64,000 bases of DNA from Paraglaciecola mesophila KMM 241 (lineage in GTDB: Bacteria > Pseudomonadota > Gammaproteobacteria > Enterobacterales > Alteromonadaceae). The notes below the pieces were generated by a model that was given only the letters and a program-made list of their open reading frames with translations, had not been told where the DNA came from and did no database searches. Shown here piece by piece: positions 37,268 through 47,286 of the stretch. Where the stretch lies: contig NZ_BAEP01000060.1 in NCBI RefSeq assembly GCF_000315015.1, positions 1 to 64,000 on the forward strand, given 5' to 3'. Positions within the stretch are counted from its first letter, which is position 1. Each line of letters starts with the position of its first letter. Both the position numbers and the translations under genes were made by a program.

Positions 37268-37320
37268 CGCTTATCTGCGTTTATGCGGTATTAATGTAAA
37301 AAAACGATGACGTTCCTGGT

Positions 37321-37339
37321 AATCCTAAGTCGTAGGATT
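37321..37339. other. Inverted repeat upstream of kbl
   Basis: AATCCTA-AGTCG-TAGGATT is a perfect 7-bp inverted repeat in the kbl leader without a T-run. It could be an operator or RNA hairpin; no function is shown. Confidence 0.35.
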
Positions 37340-37413
37340 TGTCTCGATTATTCGCGTCAACGCTAGATTATCCTTTATCATTCGTGCATCTTACTATTCT
37401 TTGAGGACAACTC

Positions 37414-38610
37414 ATGAAACAAGCTTTCTACGATCGCTTAGCACAGCAAATTAGTGACACTAAAGCACAAGGCCTTTATAAAACTGAACGGGTAATTCAG
37501 TCGCAGCAAAGTGCAGATATTCAGGTTGGCGATAACCAGCAAGTGCTAAATTTTTGTGCCAATAATTACCTTGGCTTAGCGAACAATGCCGAACTAATTG
37601 ATGCTGCTAAAGAAGGGTTGGATAGTCATGGGTTTGGTATGGCATCGGTGCGTTTTATCTGTGGTACCCAAGATATACATAAAGCGTTGGAAGAGAAAAT
37701 TAGCGCTTTTTTAGGCATGCAAGATACCATTTTGTATCCTTCATGTTTTGATGCTAATGGTGGCCTTTTTGAAACCATTTTGGGGCCAGAGGATGCCATT
37801 ATCTCTGATGCACTTAATCATGCCAGTATCATCGATGGCGTGCGCCTGTGTAAGGCTAAGCGTTACCGGTACGCTAACAACGACATGCAAGCCCTGTCGG
37901 TGCAACTTGAAAAAGCGAAAAATGATGGTGCGCAAACCATAGTGATCGCGACTGACGGTGTGTTTTCAATGGATGGCGTAATTGCTGATCTGGCTGGCAT
38001 TTGTGATCTAGCGGATCAATACGGCGCGCTAGTCATGGTTGACGATTGTCACGCGACAGGTTTTGTCGGTGAGAACGGTCGAGGCAGCCACGAATACTGT
38101 GAGGTGATGGGACGAGTCGATATTATCACCGGCACATTGGGTAAAGCGTTAGGCGGAGCGTCCGGCGGTTATACGTCAGGCAAAAAAGAAGTAGTTGAAT
38201 GGCTACGCCAACGCTCTCGCCCTTATCTTTTCTCTAATTCAGTTGCCCCGCCGATCGTTTCTGCTTCCCTAAAAGTATTCGATATGTTGGCGGATGGGCA
38301 TGCGTTGCGTGCGCAATTAAAACGCAATAGCGCTCACTTTCGAAGTCGCATGGAGCAAGCCGGTTTCACCATGTCAGGCAAAGACCATGCGATTATTCCA
38401 GTGATGCTTGGGGATGCTAAATTAGCCAGTGAAATGGCAGATAAAATGCTTCAAAAAGGTATTTACGTCGTCGGATTTTCTTTCCCTGTAGTGCCAAAAG
38501 GCCAAGCGAGAATTCGCACGCAAATGTCAGCTGCTCACAGTATTGAACAAATTGATCGCGCCGTTGATGCTTTCATTGAAGTGGGTAAAGAGTTAGGAGT
38601 GATTAAATGA
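37414..38610 (+). CDS. kbl: 2-amino-3-ketobutyrate CoA ligase
   Basis: A 398-residue PLP enzyme (glycine C-acetyltransferase) that splits 2-amino-3-oxobutyrate with CoA into glycine and acetyl-CoA. Family segments [36 protein letters not shown], and the PLP lysine in [28 protein letters not shown] upstream provides the RBS. Its stop overlaps tdh by four bases (ATGA); together they form the threonine-to-glycine pathway. Confidence 0.97.
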   Translation: MKQAFYDRLAQQISDTKAQGLYKTERVIQSQQSADIQVGDNQQVLNFCANNYLGLANNAELIDAAKEGLDSHGFGMASVRFICGTQDIHKALEEKISAFLGMQDTILYPSCFDANGGLFETILGPEDAIISDALNHASIIDGVRLCKAKRYRYANNDMQALSVQLEKAKNDGAQTIVIATDGVFSMDGVIADLAGICDLADQYGALVMVDDCHATGFVGENGRGSHEYCEVMGRVDIITGTLGKALGGASGGYTSGKKEVVEWLRQRSRPYLFSNSVAPPIVSASLKVFDMLADGHALRAQLKRNSAHFRSRMEQAGFTMSGKDHAIIPVMLGDAKLASEMADKMLQKGIYVVGFSFPVVPKGQARIRTQMSAAHSIEQIDRAVDAFIEVGKELGVIK

Positions 38611-39629
38611 AGTCACTCGCTAAGCTCAAGTCAGAAAAAGGCATTTGGTTACATGACAGCGAAATGCCGGTTGTTGGTCATAACGACATACTGATCAAAA
38701 TTCGTAAAACCGCTATTTGTGGCACTGATATGCACATCTATAACTGGGACGAGTGGTCACAAAACACCATACCCGTGCCTATGGTAGTGGGACACGAGTA
38801 CGTGGGCGAAGTGGTCGAAATAGGTGAGGAAGTGCGCGGTTTTGCTATTGGCGATCGCGTTTCTGGTGAAGGGCACATTACCTGCGGGCATTGCCGTAAC
38901 TGCCGTGCTGGACGTCGTCATCTGTGCCGCAATACCTCCGGTGTTGGCGTTAACAGAGCTGGTGCTTTTGCGGAGTATTTGTCTATTCCTGCCTTCAACG
39001 CATTTAAGATCCCAGACAATATTTCTGATGATCTCGCTGCTATTTTCGACCCCTTTGGCAATGCTGTACACACAGCATTGTCGTTTGACTTGGTCGGTGA
39101 AGATGTACTCATTACTGGGGCTGGCCCCATTGGCATTATGGCTGCTGCTGTGGCGCAACATGTAGGAGCACGTCACGTCGTCATTACGGATGTAAATGAA
39201 TACCGCCTAGATTTGGCTCGCAAAATGGGCGCTTCACGCGCGGTGAACGTGGCCAACGAGAGCCTGAAAGACGTCATGAATGATTTAGGCATGACTGAAG
39301 GCTTCGACGTTGGACTTGAAATGTCAGGCGTGCCTGCAGCGTTTCGCGACATGCTCGACAAAATGAATCACGGTGGCAAAGTTGCCATGCTAGGCATTCC
39401 TTCCGGTGATGTAGCTATTGATTGGAACAAAGTTATTTTTAAAGGGTTAGTGATCAAAGGCATTTATGGACGAGAGATGTTCGAAACTTGGTACAAAATG
39501 GCGAGCCTTATTCAAGGTGGTTTAAATTTGACGCCAATTATTACTCATCAATTTAATATCGATGAGTTTCAGCAAGGATTTGATACCATGGGCTCAGGCC
39601 AATCAGGCAAAGTCATATTAAACTGGTAA
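38607..39629 (+). CDS. tdh: L-threonine 3-dehydrogenase
   Basis: A 340-residue zinc-dependent alcohol-dehydrogenase-type enzyme that oxidises L-threonine to 2-amino-3-oxobutyrate. Catalytic zinc region [14 protein letters not shown] and GHEYVGEV; structural zinc cysteines in [18 protein letters not shown]-binding [20 protein letters not shown]. Expressed with kbl through a 4-bp overlap. Confidence 0.97.
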   Translation: MKSLAKLKSEKGIWLHDSEMPVVGHNDILIKIRKTAICGTDMHIYNWDEWSQNTIPVPMVVGHEYVGEVVEIGEEVRGFAIGDRVSGEGHITCGHCRNCRAGRRHLCRNTSGVGVNRAGAFAEYLSIPAFNAFKIPDNISDDLAAIFDPFGNAVHTALSFDLVGEDVLITGAGPIGIMAAAVAQHVGARHVVITDVNEYRLDLARKMGASRAVNVANESLKDVMNDLGMTEGFDVGLEMSGVPAAFRDMLDKMNHGGKVAMLGIPSGDVAIDWNKVIFKGLVIKGIYGREMFETWYKMASLIQGGLNLTPIITHQFNIDEFQQGFDTMGSGQSGKVILNW

Positions 39630-39644
39630 TCAGAAGGTAGGGTA

Positions 39645-39965
39645 ATGGAGCAATTCGCACATATTTCAGTGCTGGAAACACAACAGAAACTTGCAGCAAA
39701 AGAAGCTCGTTTAGTGGATATTCGCGATGAACAATCTTTTGTGGCGGGCCATATTGAAGGGGCGGTTCATTTAACCAATGGGACCTTGGTGAATTTCACC
39801 CAAGACACAGACTTGGATACACCTGTGATCGTGTGTTGCTACCATGGGGTCAGCAGTCAACAGGCTGCTCAGTTCTTACTTCATCAAGGGTTTGAGGAAG
39901 TGTACAGCATGGATGGCGGCTTTGAAGCATGGCGCCAGAGTCTGCCTTTTGTTAGTGGTGAGTAA
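39645..39965 (+). CDS. glpE: Thiosulfate sulfurtransferase GlpE
   Basis: A 106-residue single-domain rhodanese. The active-site loop [13 protein letters not shown] holds the catalytic cysteine, and the family start [13 protein letters not shown] is present. AAGGTAGGGTA lies before the ATG. It is followed by glpG after 3 bp, the usual gammaproteobacterial order. Confidence 0.95.
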   Translation: MEQFAHISVLETQQKLAAKEARLVDIRDEQSFVAGHIEGAVHLTNGTLVNFTQDTDLDTPVIVCCYHGVSSQQAAQFLLHQGFEEVYSMDGGFEAWRQSLPFVSGE

Positions 39966-39968
39966 ACT

Positions 39969-40847
39969 ATGTCAGCGCCTTTTTTACTGGTTAGCTTTAA
40001 TCAAGAACGTGCCGCTCGATTACTCATAAACTATTTGAATAGCCAAGGGATAGCCGCTCAGTATTACGTCGATAAAAATGACGAAAATAATGCTGAACAT
40101 GGTGTACAACTGCTCAGTGAAGCCGACAAAGACGTTGCTAGCCATATTGCCAGCGAATTTGTTCAGTCTCCCCAAGACAAAAAATACCAGCAAGCCGCTT
40201 GGGATAGCGGCGAGACGGTTAGGCTTAGTGATAAAAATTCGGGTATTTCAGCTAGCGGTATTTGGCAACAACTGCATGATATTCCTTTTACAACCAGTGT
40301 GCTACTCACCTGTATGATTGTGTATCTGTTAGCCATGGTAGGCTTTTTTTGGCCGTACAAGGTATTGGCGATCGAGCCACTTACCCAGCTAATGGAAAAT
40401 CATCAATGGTGGCGGTTAATTGGACCCGCGCTAATTCATTTCTCGGTGCTGCATATTGTGTTTAATCTGTTGTGGTGGTGGACACTCGGCGGACAAATCG
40501 AGAGGCTTTTAGGGAAAACTACGCTCATCATCTTGTTCTTATCCTCAGCGTTACTATCCAATGTTGGCCAGCTACTGGTTAGTGGCGAGCATTTTGGAGG
40601 CCTGTCAGGTGTGGTTTATGCTTTGGTTGGTTGTGTGTGGTGGTTAGGTTGGCTACGCCCATCTTGGGGGCTTATGATGCCTAAACCTTTAATCGGTTTC
40701 TTATTAGTATGGTTGGTGGTGGGTTATGCCGATATATTGTGGGTTAGCATGGCAAATACTGCGCATACTGTCGGCTTAATCAGTGGTTGTGCCTTTGCTT
40801 TCATACTCAGCCGAATCGTAGGTAAAAAATCAAGTATCAGCAGCTAA
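39969..40847 (+). CDS. glpG: Rhomboid protease GlpG
   Basis: A 292-residue intramembrane serine protease. A cytoplasmic N-terminal domain (~1-100) precedes six membrane helices. The HxxxN-type HFSVLHIVFNLLWWW, the catalytic serine in GGLSGVVYALVG and the catalytic histidine in NTAHTVGLISG are all present, so it should be active. Confidence 0.96.
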   Translation: MSAPFLLVSFNQERAARLLINYLNSQGIAAQYYVDKNDENNAEHGVQLLSEADKDVASHIASEFVQSPQDKKYQQAAWDSGETVRLSDKNSGISASGIWQQLHDIPFTTSVLLTCMIVYLLAMVGFFWPYKVLAIEPLTQLMENHQWWRLIGPALIHFSVLHIVFNLLWWWTLGGQIERLLGKTTLIILFLSSALLSNVGQLLVSGEHFGGLSGVVYALVGCVWWLGWLRPSWGLMMPKPLIGFLLVWLVVGYADILWVSMANTAHTVGLISGCAFAFILSRIVGKKSSISS

Positions 40848-40862
40848 TTGCAGTGAAAGGAC

Positions 40863-41276
40863 TTAACCGTAGTAGATATATTTTGTGAAAATAACATCTT
40901 TTATCATGTTTGTGCCGGTTTCTTTTTTCATTAATTTACGCATAGTATCAAGAAAGGTGCGACGAATATCTTCTCGGCCCGTAAGCGATTTGACCCGCTC
41001 TTCGGGCTGGCGACCTAAGATCTCAATGGCTGTCGCGCGCAGTAACGGTGAGTGATGATCTGCTTTTTCTAGAGCGTCTACATCTTCAAGCATCAATTCA
41101 ACAGTAATCCGCACATAACCAAGTTTACGATTACTGGTTCCAAGGTAGTTTGTTACTATGTCGGGCTCTAAGCCAAAATAGGCGAATTGCTTGCTTGGGG
41201 CTTCTTGAGCAAAAGAGGGGCTGAGCAGCGTACTAAGCAATACTAGGCAAGTACAAATTAATCTGACAATGCTCAT
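40863..41276 (-). CDS. Orphan FliL-like protein
   Basis: 137 residues, N-terminal signal-like helix (LICTCLVLLSTLLSPSFAQ) and a FliL-type domain (YVRITVELMLEDVDALEK; LLRATAIEILGRQPEERV; TFLDTMRKLMKKETG; VIFTKYIYYG). FliL associates with the flagellar stator. This one is away from any flagellar genes, next to ubiC, a placement I recall from other marine gammaproteobacteria. It could support motility or another stator-like complex. Confidence 0.82.
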   Translation of the reverse strand: MSIVRLICTCLVLLSTLLSPSFAQEAPSKQFAYFGLEPDIVTNYLGTSNRKLGYVRITVELMLEDVDALEKADHHSPLLRATAIEILGRQPEERVKSLTGREDIRRTFLDTMRKLMKKETGTNMIKDVIFTKYIYYG

Positions 41277-41403
41277 TTCTACCTCTTTGGCTGGCGATAC
41301 ATTAATTTCCTCTGTGTCAATAGCTTATCAAGTTTTCATGGAATCGTTAAAACTATTTATTCACTCTTTAGTCTAGCTACTTCAGTTGATATTATGATGA
41401 GCT

Positions 41404-41982
41404 ATGCAAAAGACTATCTCACATGCTTTCCCTTTATGCGACGTTACTTGGTGTAACCAAGGACAGTTGTCGATCCCTAATGCTCATTTAGAAAGTTGGT
41501 TATTGAATACCGGCTCCTTAACGCAGCGCCTGCAAACGCAATGTGAACACTTCAAAGTGCAGGTTGTTAGTCAACGTCAGGAGTTAGCGACACCTGCTGA
41601 GTACCTTGAGCTCGGCGTGTCTAACACGTCTCAACAAAAGGAGGGGTGGCAGGTCCGAGAGGTTATTTTACACGGTGATCATCAACCTTGGGTACTTGCC
41701 CGCTCGATTATTCCTCAAGCTTTGTGCGAGGCTGATTTTTTAGATTTAGGCGATAAACCCTTGGGGCATTTAATTTTTAATGATGATCGCTTTAAGCGTC
41801 AGCCTTTTCAAATAATGTGCATACAACCGGACGAAGTATTTTTGCGCGAATACGGTTTGCCGCCACTAACAGATATTTGGGGGCGGCGATCAGTGTTCCG
41901 CTACCAACAACACGCGATGATGGTCGCTGAATTGTTTTTACCTAAGGCACCGGCATATAGAGATTCAAATTTTGACCGATAA
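41404..41982 (+). CDS. ubiC: Chorismate lyase UbiC
   Basis: 192 residues. It removes pyruvate from chorismate to give 4-hydroxybenzoate, the ubiquinone ring precursor. Family segments [36 protein letters not shown], and [11 protein letters not shown] followed by [16 protein letters not shown]. The ubiA gene starts inside its last codons. Confidence 0.93.
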   Translation: MQKTISHAFPLCDVTWCNQGQLSIPNAHLESWLLNTGSLTQRLQTQCEHFKVQVVSQRQELATPAEYLELGVSNTSQQKEGWQVREVILHGDHQPWVLARSIIPQALCEADFLDLGDKPLGHLIFNDDRFKRQPFQIMCIQPDEVFLREYGLPPLTDIWGRRSVFRYQQHAMMVAELFLPKAPAYRDSNFDR

Positions 41983-42844
41983 ACTATTGAGTCGTTCCAA
42001 ATTACAAGGCTTCTGGCTATTAATGCGAGCGGATAAACCGGTAGGGAGTTACCTGCTACTGTGGCCGACGCTGTGGGCGTTAATGATTGCGGCACAGGGA
42101 TTACCACCTTGGCACATCACAGGCATTTTTATTGCAGGGGTTTTTGTTATGCGCTCGGCTGGGTGCGTCATCAATGATTACGCAGATCGTAATGTCGATG
42201 GCAAAGTTGACCGAACCAACGCTCGGCCACTAGTCAGTGGTGCTGTCAGTGAGAAACAAGCTTTAGGGCTGTTTGCGACTTTAGTCGGGGTGGCTTTTTT
42301 ACTCGTACTGGCCTTAAATTGGCAGACCATTGCTTTGTCTTTAGGGGCGCTCGCGTTAGCCAGTGTTTATCCCTTTATGAAACGCTATACCCATTTCCCT
42401 CAGGTGGTGTTAGGTGCAGCGTTTGGTTGGGCAATTCCTATGGCTTTTATGGCGGTAACCGAGTCGGTACCTCCTATTGCTTGGTGGTTGTTTGTCATTA
42501 ATGTTTTGTGGACGGTGGCTTATGATACCCAGTATGCCATGGTCGATAGAAATGACGATTTGCAAATTGGGGTGAAATCAACTGCGGTATTGTTCGGTCA
42601 ATACGATAGGTTGATCATTGGCTTGCTGCAACTAAGCGTTGTCGTGATGTTGTTGGGAATGGGCCAATACTTGGGTTTTACGCTGTCCTTTTACGTCGGA
42701 GTGTTGCTGTCCTCAGTGCTGTTTATCCATCAACAAAGCTTGATTAGTGGGCGTGCAAGGCAAGCCTGTTTTAACGCGTTTCTAAACAATAATTATGTGG
42801 GCATGGCTATCGCCCTTGGCATAGCTGGACATTATTTTATGTAA
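41972..42844 (+). CDS. ubiA: 4-hydroxybenzoate octaprenyltransferase UbiA
   Basis: A 290-residue integral membrane prenyltransferase. The two aspartate-rich motifs are present: [20 protein letters not shown] and [20 protein letters not shown]. It attaches the polyprenyl tail to 4-hydroxybenzoate made by UbiC. The start is TTG, overlapping ubiC by 11 bp; family N-termini require residues before the MRADKPVG segment, so this start is favoured over later ATGs. Confidence 0.95.
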   Translation: MTDKLLSRSKLQGFWLLMRADKPVGSYLLLWPTLWALMIAAQGLPPWHITGIFIAGVFVMRSAGCVINDYADRNVDGKVDRTNARPLVSGAVSEKQALGLFATLVGVAFLLVLALNWQTIALSLGALALASVYPFMKRYTHFPQVVLGAAFGWAIPMAFMAVTESVPPIAWWLFVINVLWTVAYDTQYAMVDRNDDLQIGVKSTAVLFGQYDRLIIGLLQLSVVVMLLGMGQYLGFTLSFYVGVLLSSVLFIHQQSLISGRARQACFNAFLNNNYVGMAIALGIAGHYFM

Positions 42845-42881
42845 CTTCTTAATTGACATCACACGTACTGGAGATAGTGAT

Positions 42882-44828
42882 ATGAGTAACTTAGTGGTCA
42901 CTATTTGCCATCCGGCCAAAACGTTAATGTCGCAATTCCGTTATTCAGTCAAATTTACCATTATCAGTTTTATTTTTCTGGTTCCACTGATTTTAAGCTT
43001 AGCGTTGCTGCAATATGAGTATGGCGATGATATTCGTTTTATGAGCAAAGAACGCCAAGGCGTAGCGCTTGTCAGTGCATTGCAAGATGAACAACATGCA
43101 TTGGCGGCGAGCCTCATTGATACCAATTCCTCTTTCACCACCTCCTTAAGTCAGCACCAGGCAGCTCTCAGCGCCTTGGCATCCAAGCGCGTGAATAGTG
43201 CTGCTGAACATTATCAACAAGCATTGGAAAATGCAGATTTGCAAGAGGCGATTAAATCTCTTGCTGGTTTATCTCAAGCGCTTGCCGATGCCACTAATTT
43301 GGAGTTAGATTTGGCGTTGGATACCAGCTATTTGATTACTACCATGGTGCGCAGCTTACCGTTAATGCAAGACCAATTGGCCATGACCGCCGCTTTAGCG
43401 TTGAAAGTGACTCAAGCCGGAAGCTTTACGCCTGATACCTACATTGGCTTGTCTAACGCAAATCAAAAACTACCCGTTATGCTAAAAGGGCTTGAGCAAA
43501 GTATTCAAGTGAGTTTGCAAGCTAATCAAGAGATTGAAAAAACGGCAGGGGAGCAATGGATATCACTTCAGCGCAATTTAGTCGCATATCAGCGCACTAT
43601 TCAGCAGCAAATTCTTGATCCAGATAATATCAATATCGATACCAATACATTGCTCTTGTCGAGCACATCACTCAATCAACAGCTAAGTGACTTTGCCAGT
43701 TCACTCGTGCCGATCCTTGATGGTTTGCTGGAACACAGAATTGAGCAAGCTCAGTTTAAAAACAATGTGATTTTGAGCGTGTCAGTGATTGCGGTATTGC
43801 TAGCCGGGTATTTATTTATCGGCATGTATTTGTCCGTTACTGAAAATATTAAAAACGTAGTGCATGCGGTGCACAGTGTCGCTGATGGGGATTTAAGTTC
43901 AAGAGTCAGCGTGTTAGGCAAAGATGAAATGCGCGATATCGCCAGTGATATGAATCACATGACTGAGAACTTGCAAACATTGGTCGCTCGTATCAGTGAT
44001 GCGATAGATGCCTTAAGCCAATCTGCTCTAAATTTAAAAGGGATCACGGCAAAAACTAAAGTCGATGTAACGGAGCAAAAATCCGGCACCGAACTTATTT
44101 CGCACTCCATGACACAATTGACCGAAGTGGCACAAGCCGTGGATAAAAACTCAGGTACTGCCACAGAATCAGCCGAGGTTGCCCACAATGAGGCGCAGCA
44201 AGGCAAGCAACTCGTTGGGCGCTTACAATCTGTGATGCGTGATATGCAAACCGAGTCTAGCCGCTCACAAGAAGCGTTAAATAGATTGGTGGAAGACAGC
44301 AAAAATATAGGGCAGGTCTCCAGTGCAATTAATGGTATTGCCGAGCAAACTAATTTATTGGCATTAAACGCCGCAATCGAAGCTGCACGAGCGGGGGAGC
44401 ATGGTAGAGGCTTTGCAGTCGTCGCAGATGAAGTGAGAACGTTGGCTCAACGCACGCAAGACCAAACGAATCAAATTCATGACATCATCAGCAAGCTACA
44501 ACAAGCAACAAAAGACACCGAGTTAAGTATGGAGCAAAGCCGTGTGCAAATGGATGTCAGCGTTGAAGAAAGCGCCGTGGTTGAAGCATCCTTGCAGCGC
44601 ATCACTGAGGTAATAAGCACTATTAATGATATGAGCGGCGAAATTTCAGACTTGGCCACACAGCAATCTGACGTAACGTGTTCTGTTGCATCGCAAGTGG
44701 CCGAGATAACGGCGATTTCTGAGTCCACTATGCGTGGCGCTCAGGACACTGAACACTCAGCAGAAGATTTACTCGTAGTAGTCAACAGTCTTAAAAACGA
44801 GTTAAGCCAATTACAAAAGGGCCGTTAA
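42882..44828 (+). CDS. Methyl-accepting chemotaxis protein
   Basis: 648 residues. An N-terminal membrane helix ([19 protein letters not shown]) and a second one near 295-315 enclose a helical periplasmic ligand region. A HAMP domain follows, then a long cytoplasmic coiled-coil with the conserved tip ([38 protein letters not shown]). No C-terminal CheR-tethering pentapeptide is seen. The ligand is unknown. GGAG precedes the ATG. No che genes are nearby. Confidence 0.93.
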   Translation: MSNLVVTICHPAKTLMSQFRYSVKFTIISFIFLVPLILSLALLQYEYGDDIRFMSKERQGVALVSALQDEQHALAASLIDTNSSFTTSLSQHQAALSALASKRVNSAAEHYQQALENADLQEAIKSLAGLSQALADATNLELDLALDTSYLITTMVRSLPLMQDQLAMTAALALKVTQAGSFTPDTYIGLSNANQKLPVMLKGLEQSIQVSLQANQEIEKTAGEQWISLQRNLVAYQRTIQQQILDPDNINIDTNTLLLSSTSLNQQLSDFASSLVPILDGLLEHRIEQAQFKNNVILSVSVIAVLLAGYLFIGMYLSVTENIKNVVHAVHSVADGDLSSRVSVLGKDEMRDIASDMNHMTENLQTLVARISDAIDALSQSALNLKGITAKTKVDVTEQKSGTELISHSMTQLTEVAQAVDKNSGTATESAEVAHNEAQQGKQLVGRLQSVMRDMQTESSRSQEALNRLVEDSKNIGQVSSAINGIAEQTNLLALNAAIEAARAGEHGRGFAVVADEVRTLAQRTQDQTNQIHDIISKLQQATKDTELSMEQSRVQMDVSVEESAVVEASLQRITEVISTINDMSGEISDLATQQSDVTCSVASQVAEITAISESTMRGAQDTEHSAEDLLVVVNSLKNELSQLQKGR

Positions 44829-44840
44829 TCGGCCTATTTT
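44820..44840 (+). terminator. Terminator of the MCP gene
   Basis: GGCCG-TTAAT-CGGCC followed by TATTTTTG overlaps the MCP stop codon and the end of convergent ubiK. A short stem but a good T-rich tail. Confidence 0.65.
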
Positions 44841-45085
44841 TGTTGTAAACTTTTTTCTAGCGCCTCGAGCTTAGCTTCTAATACAGCAAGCTTTTCTCTG
44901 GTGCGGATAAGCACATTGCTTTGTATTTCAAACTCTTCACGGCTTACAAAATCCAATTTGTTCAGTTGGCTTTGTAAAACCTGCTTTACCTTTGACTCTG
45001 CACCTTCAGCCATGGTTTTTACACCAGGAGGAATAGCTTCAGTAATTTGTTTGGCAATATCCTCTAATTTTTTTGGGTCAAGCAT
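44834..45085 (-). CDS. ubiK: UbiK, ubiquinone biosynthesis accessory factor
   Basis: An 83-residue coiled-coil protein of the BMFP/YqiC family (MLDPKKLEDIAKQI; REEFEIQSNVLIRTREKLAV; EAKLEALEKSL). It helps assemble the late ubiquinone-biosynthesis complex. The ATG at 45085 follows GGAG, so the upstream ATG at 45097 is less likely. Convergent with the MCP gene. Confidence 0.93.
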   Translation of the reverse strand: MLDPKKLEDIAKQITEAIPPGVKTMAEGAESKVKQVLQSQLNKLDFVSREEFEIQSNVLIRTREKLAVLEAKLEALEKSLQQK

Positions 45086-45267
45086 CGGTGGCTCCATGAT
45101 AATGATGATGCTTTATTGTAGCGAATACCAAAGCGCTTAGCAGCATAAAAACGATACGCTCAGTTAATCAACTATCAATCTTCATGCAAAGAGATTTTGT
45201 TGCGGATTATTCGCCTTCGTAGGGGGTTTAATATTACAATTCGCTGCCCAATACAAAAGTGAATTGC

Positions 45268-47283
45268 ATGAAACTCAACCCCGGCCAAAACGACGCGGTA
45301 AATTACATCTCTGGCCCTTGCTTAGTGCTGGCGGGCGCTGGTAGTGGTAAAACCCGTGTTATCACCAATAAGATTGCATACCTAGTGCGCGAATGCGATA
45401 TTCCTGCGCGCTATATCGCCGCCGTTACTTTTACCAATAAAGCCTCGCGAGAAATGAAAGAGCGTGTGGCGCAAACGCTTGGGCGAAAAGAAGCTCGGGG
45501 GTTAAAGGTCTCTACCTTCCATACTTTGGGCCTGAGGATTATCAAAGCTGAAGTAAAAACCCTAGGCTTAAAAGCAGGGTTTTCCTTATTTGATGATAAA
45601 GACAGCATGACACTGCTCAAGGACTTGACCGATGTTGAGCTGGGGGGGGACAAAGAACAACTGCAATTATTGCAAAGCTGCATTTCTAATTGGAAAAATG
45701 ATTTGTTGCTGCCTGAGCAATTACTCAAGCGCACGTCCTCAGCAGGGGAAGCGGAGTTTGCTGAGTTTTACCAGCGTTATCAAAATCACTTACGGGCATA
45801 CAATGCATTAGATTTTGATGATTTGATCCTGTTGCCGACCTTGTTGCTCAAGCACAATGAAACAGTGCGCCAAAAATGGCAAAGCCGAATTCGTTATTTG
45901 CTGGTGGATGAATACCAGGATACCAACACCAGTCAATATGAGTTAGTGCGCTTGTTGGTGGGCCAACGTGCGCGCTTTACCGTGGTTGGGGACGATGATC
46001 AGTCCATTTATTCCTGGCGTGGGGCTAGGCCACAGAACTTGGTGTTATTGAGCAAAGATTTCCCAGACTTAAGGGTGATTAAGCTTGAGCAAAACTATCG
46101 TTCATCAGGGCGAATTTTGCATTGCGCCAATATTCTGATCCAAAACAACCCGCATGTGTTCGAGAAGAAGTTATTCTCTGAATTAGGCTATGGCAGTGAG
46201 CTTCGCATCATCACTGCTAAAAATGAAGAACATGAGGCCGAGAGGGTGGTCGCTGAACTTATTGCTCATAAGTTTATGCAAGGTACAAGTTTTAAAGATT
46301 ACGCCATTTTATATCGAGGAAACTTCCAATCTCGCTTATTTGAAAAAGTCCTTATGGCCAACCGTATCCCTTATAAAATAAATGGTGGCACTTCGTTTTT
46401 TGGGCGGACTGAGGTGAAAGACATCATGGCGTATTTACGCTTATTGGTGAATCAAGACGATGATAATGCTTTGCTGCGCATCATCAACACACCCACCCGC
46501 GGCATAGGACGCGTCACGTTAGAAAAACTTGGAAATTACGCCAACGAAAATCATATTAGTATGTTTGAAGCGGCGTGTTCGCCGATGTTAAGCACTGTGA
46601 TATCCGGTAAGTCTCTTGAGTCGGTTGAGCGGTTCGCCCGCTGGATAGTGGAGTTGTCTGATGAAATAAAGCGAAGTGACAGTATTGCTGCCATCCGCCA
46701 AATGATTAAAGACATGGGTTACGAAGAGTGGCTCTATGAAAGTAGTACTAGCCCCAAAGCCGCCGAAATGGGCATGGGCAACATCAGTACTTTATTTGGG
46801 TGGGTCAGCGATATGCTTGAGGGGGGAGAACTAGACCCACCTATGAGCTTACAAGAGGTGGTCAACAGACTCATTCTGCGTGACATGATGGAGCGCGGAG
46901 AAGACACAGAAGAAACGGATCAGGTGCAACTTATGACGTTGCACTCGTCTAAAGGGTTAGAGTTTCCTTACGTATTTATGGTCGGCATGGAAGAGGGGTT
47001 GTTACCCCATCAAAGTAGTATCGATGAGGACAATATCGAGGAGGAGCGTCGTTTGGCCTACGTGGGGATCACGCGGGCTCAGAAGGAGTTGTTTTTCACC
47101 TTAGCCAAAGAGCGTCGCCAATATGGTGAAGTGATTCAACCTGAGCCTAGTCGCTTTTTACACGAACTACCCGCTGATGATATTCACTGGGAAGTGAAGA
47201 AACTTAAAGTTAGCGCCGAGGCCCGCCAGCAAAAGGGCCAAACAGGCATTGCTCACTTGCGGGATATGATGAACAAAAAGTAA
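45268..47283 (+). CDS. rep: ATP-dependent DNA helicase Rep
   Basis: A 671-residue superfamily 1A 3'-5' helicase that clears replication-fork blocks. [18 protein letters not shown]; Walker A GAGSGKT; motif [23 protein letters not shown]; motif VI region [13 protein letters not shown]. The longer frame from 45259 (GTG) is unnecessary because the ATG at 45268 gives the standard N-terminus. No strong ribosome-binding site is seen. Confidence 0.97.
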   Translation: MKLNPGQNDAVNYISGPCLVLAGAGSGKTRVITNKIAYLVRECDIPARYIAAVTFTNKASREMKERVAQTLGRKEARGLKVSTFHTLGLRIIKAEVKTLGLKAGFSLFDDKDSMTLLKDLTDVELGGDKEQLQLLQSCISNWKNDLLLPEQLLKRTSSAGEAEFAEFYQRYQNHLRAYNALDFDDLILLPTLLLKHNETVRQKWQSRIRYLLVDEYQDTNTSQYELVRLLVGQRARFTVVGDDDQSIYSWRGARPQNLVLLSKDFPDLRVIKLEQNYRSSGRILHCANILIQNNPHVFEKKLFSELGYGSELRIITAKNEEHEAERVVAELIAHKFMQGTSFKDYAILYRGNFQSRLFEKVLMANRIPYKINGGTSFFGRTEVKDIMAYLRLLVNQDDDNALLRIINTPTRGIGRVTLEKLGNYANENHISMFEAACSPMLSTVISGKSLESVERFARWIVELSDEIKRSDSIAAIRQMIKDMGYEEWLYESSTSPKAAEMGMGNISTLFGWVSDMLEGGELDPPMSLQEVVNRLILRDMMERGEDTEETDQVQLMTLHSSKGLEFPYVFMVGMEEGLLPHQSSIDEDNIEEERRLAYVGITRAQKELFFTLAKERRQYGEVIQPEPSRFLHELPADDIHWEVKKLKVSAEARQQKGQTGIAHLRDMMNKK

Positions 47284-47286
47284 GTT

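Noticed and set aside
38757-39176. 139-codon frame antisense to tdh
   Set aside because: Lies wholly inside tdh, whose protein match is unambiguous; shadow frame.
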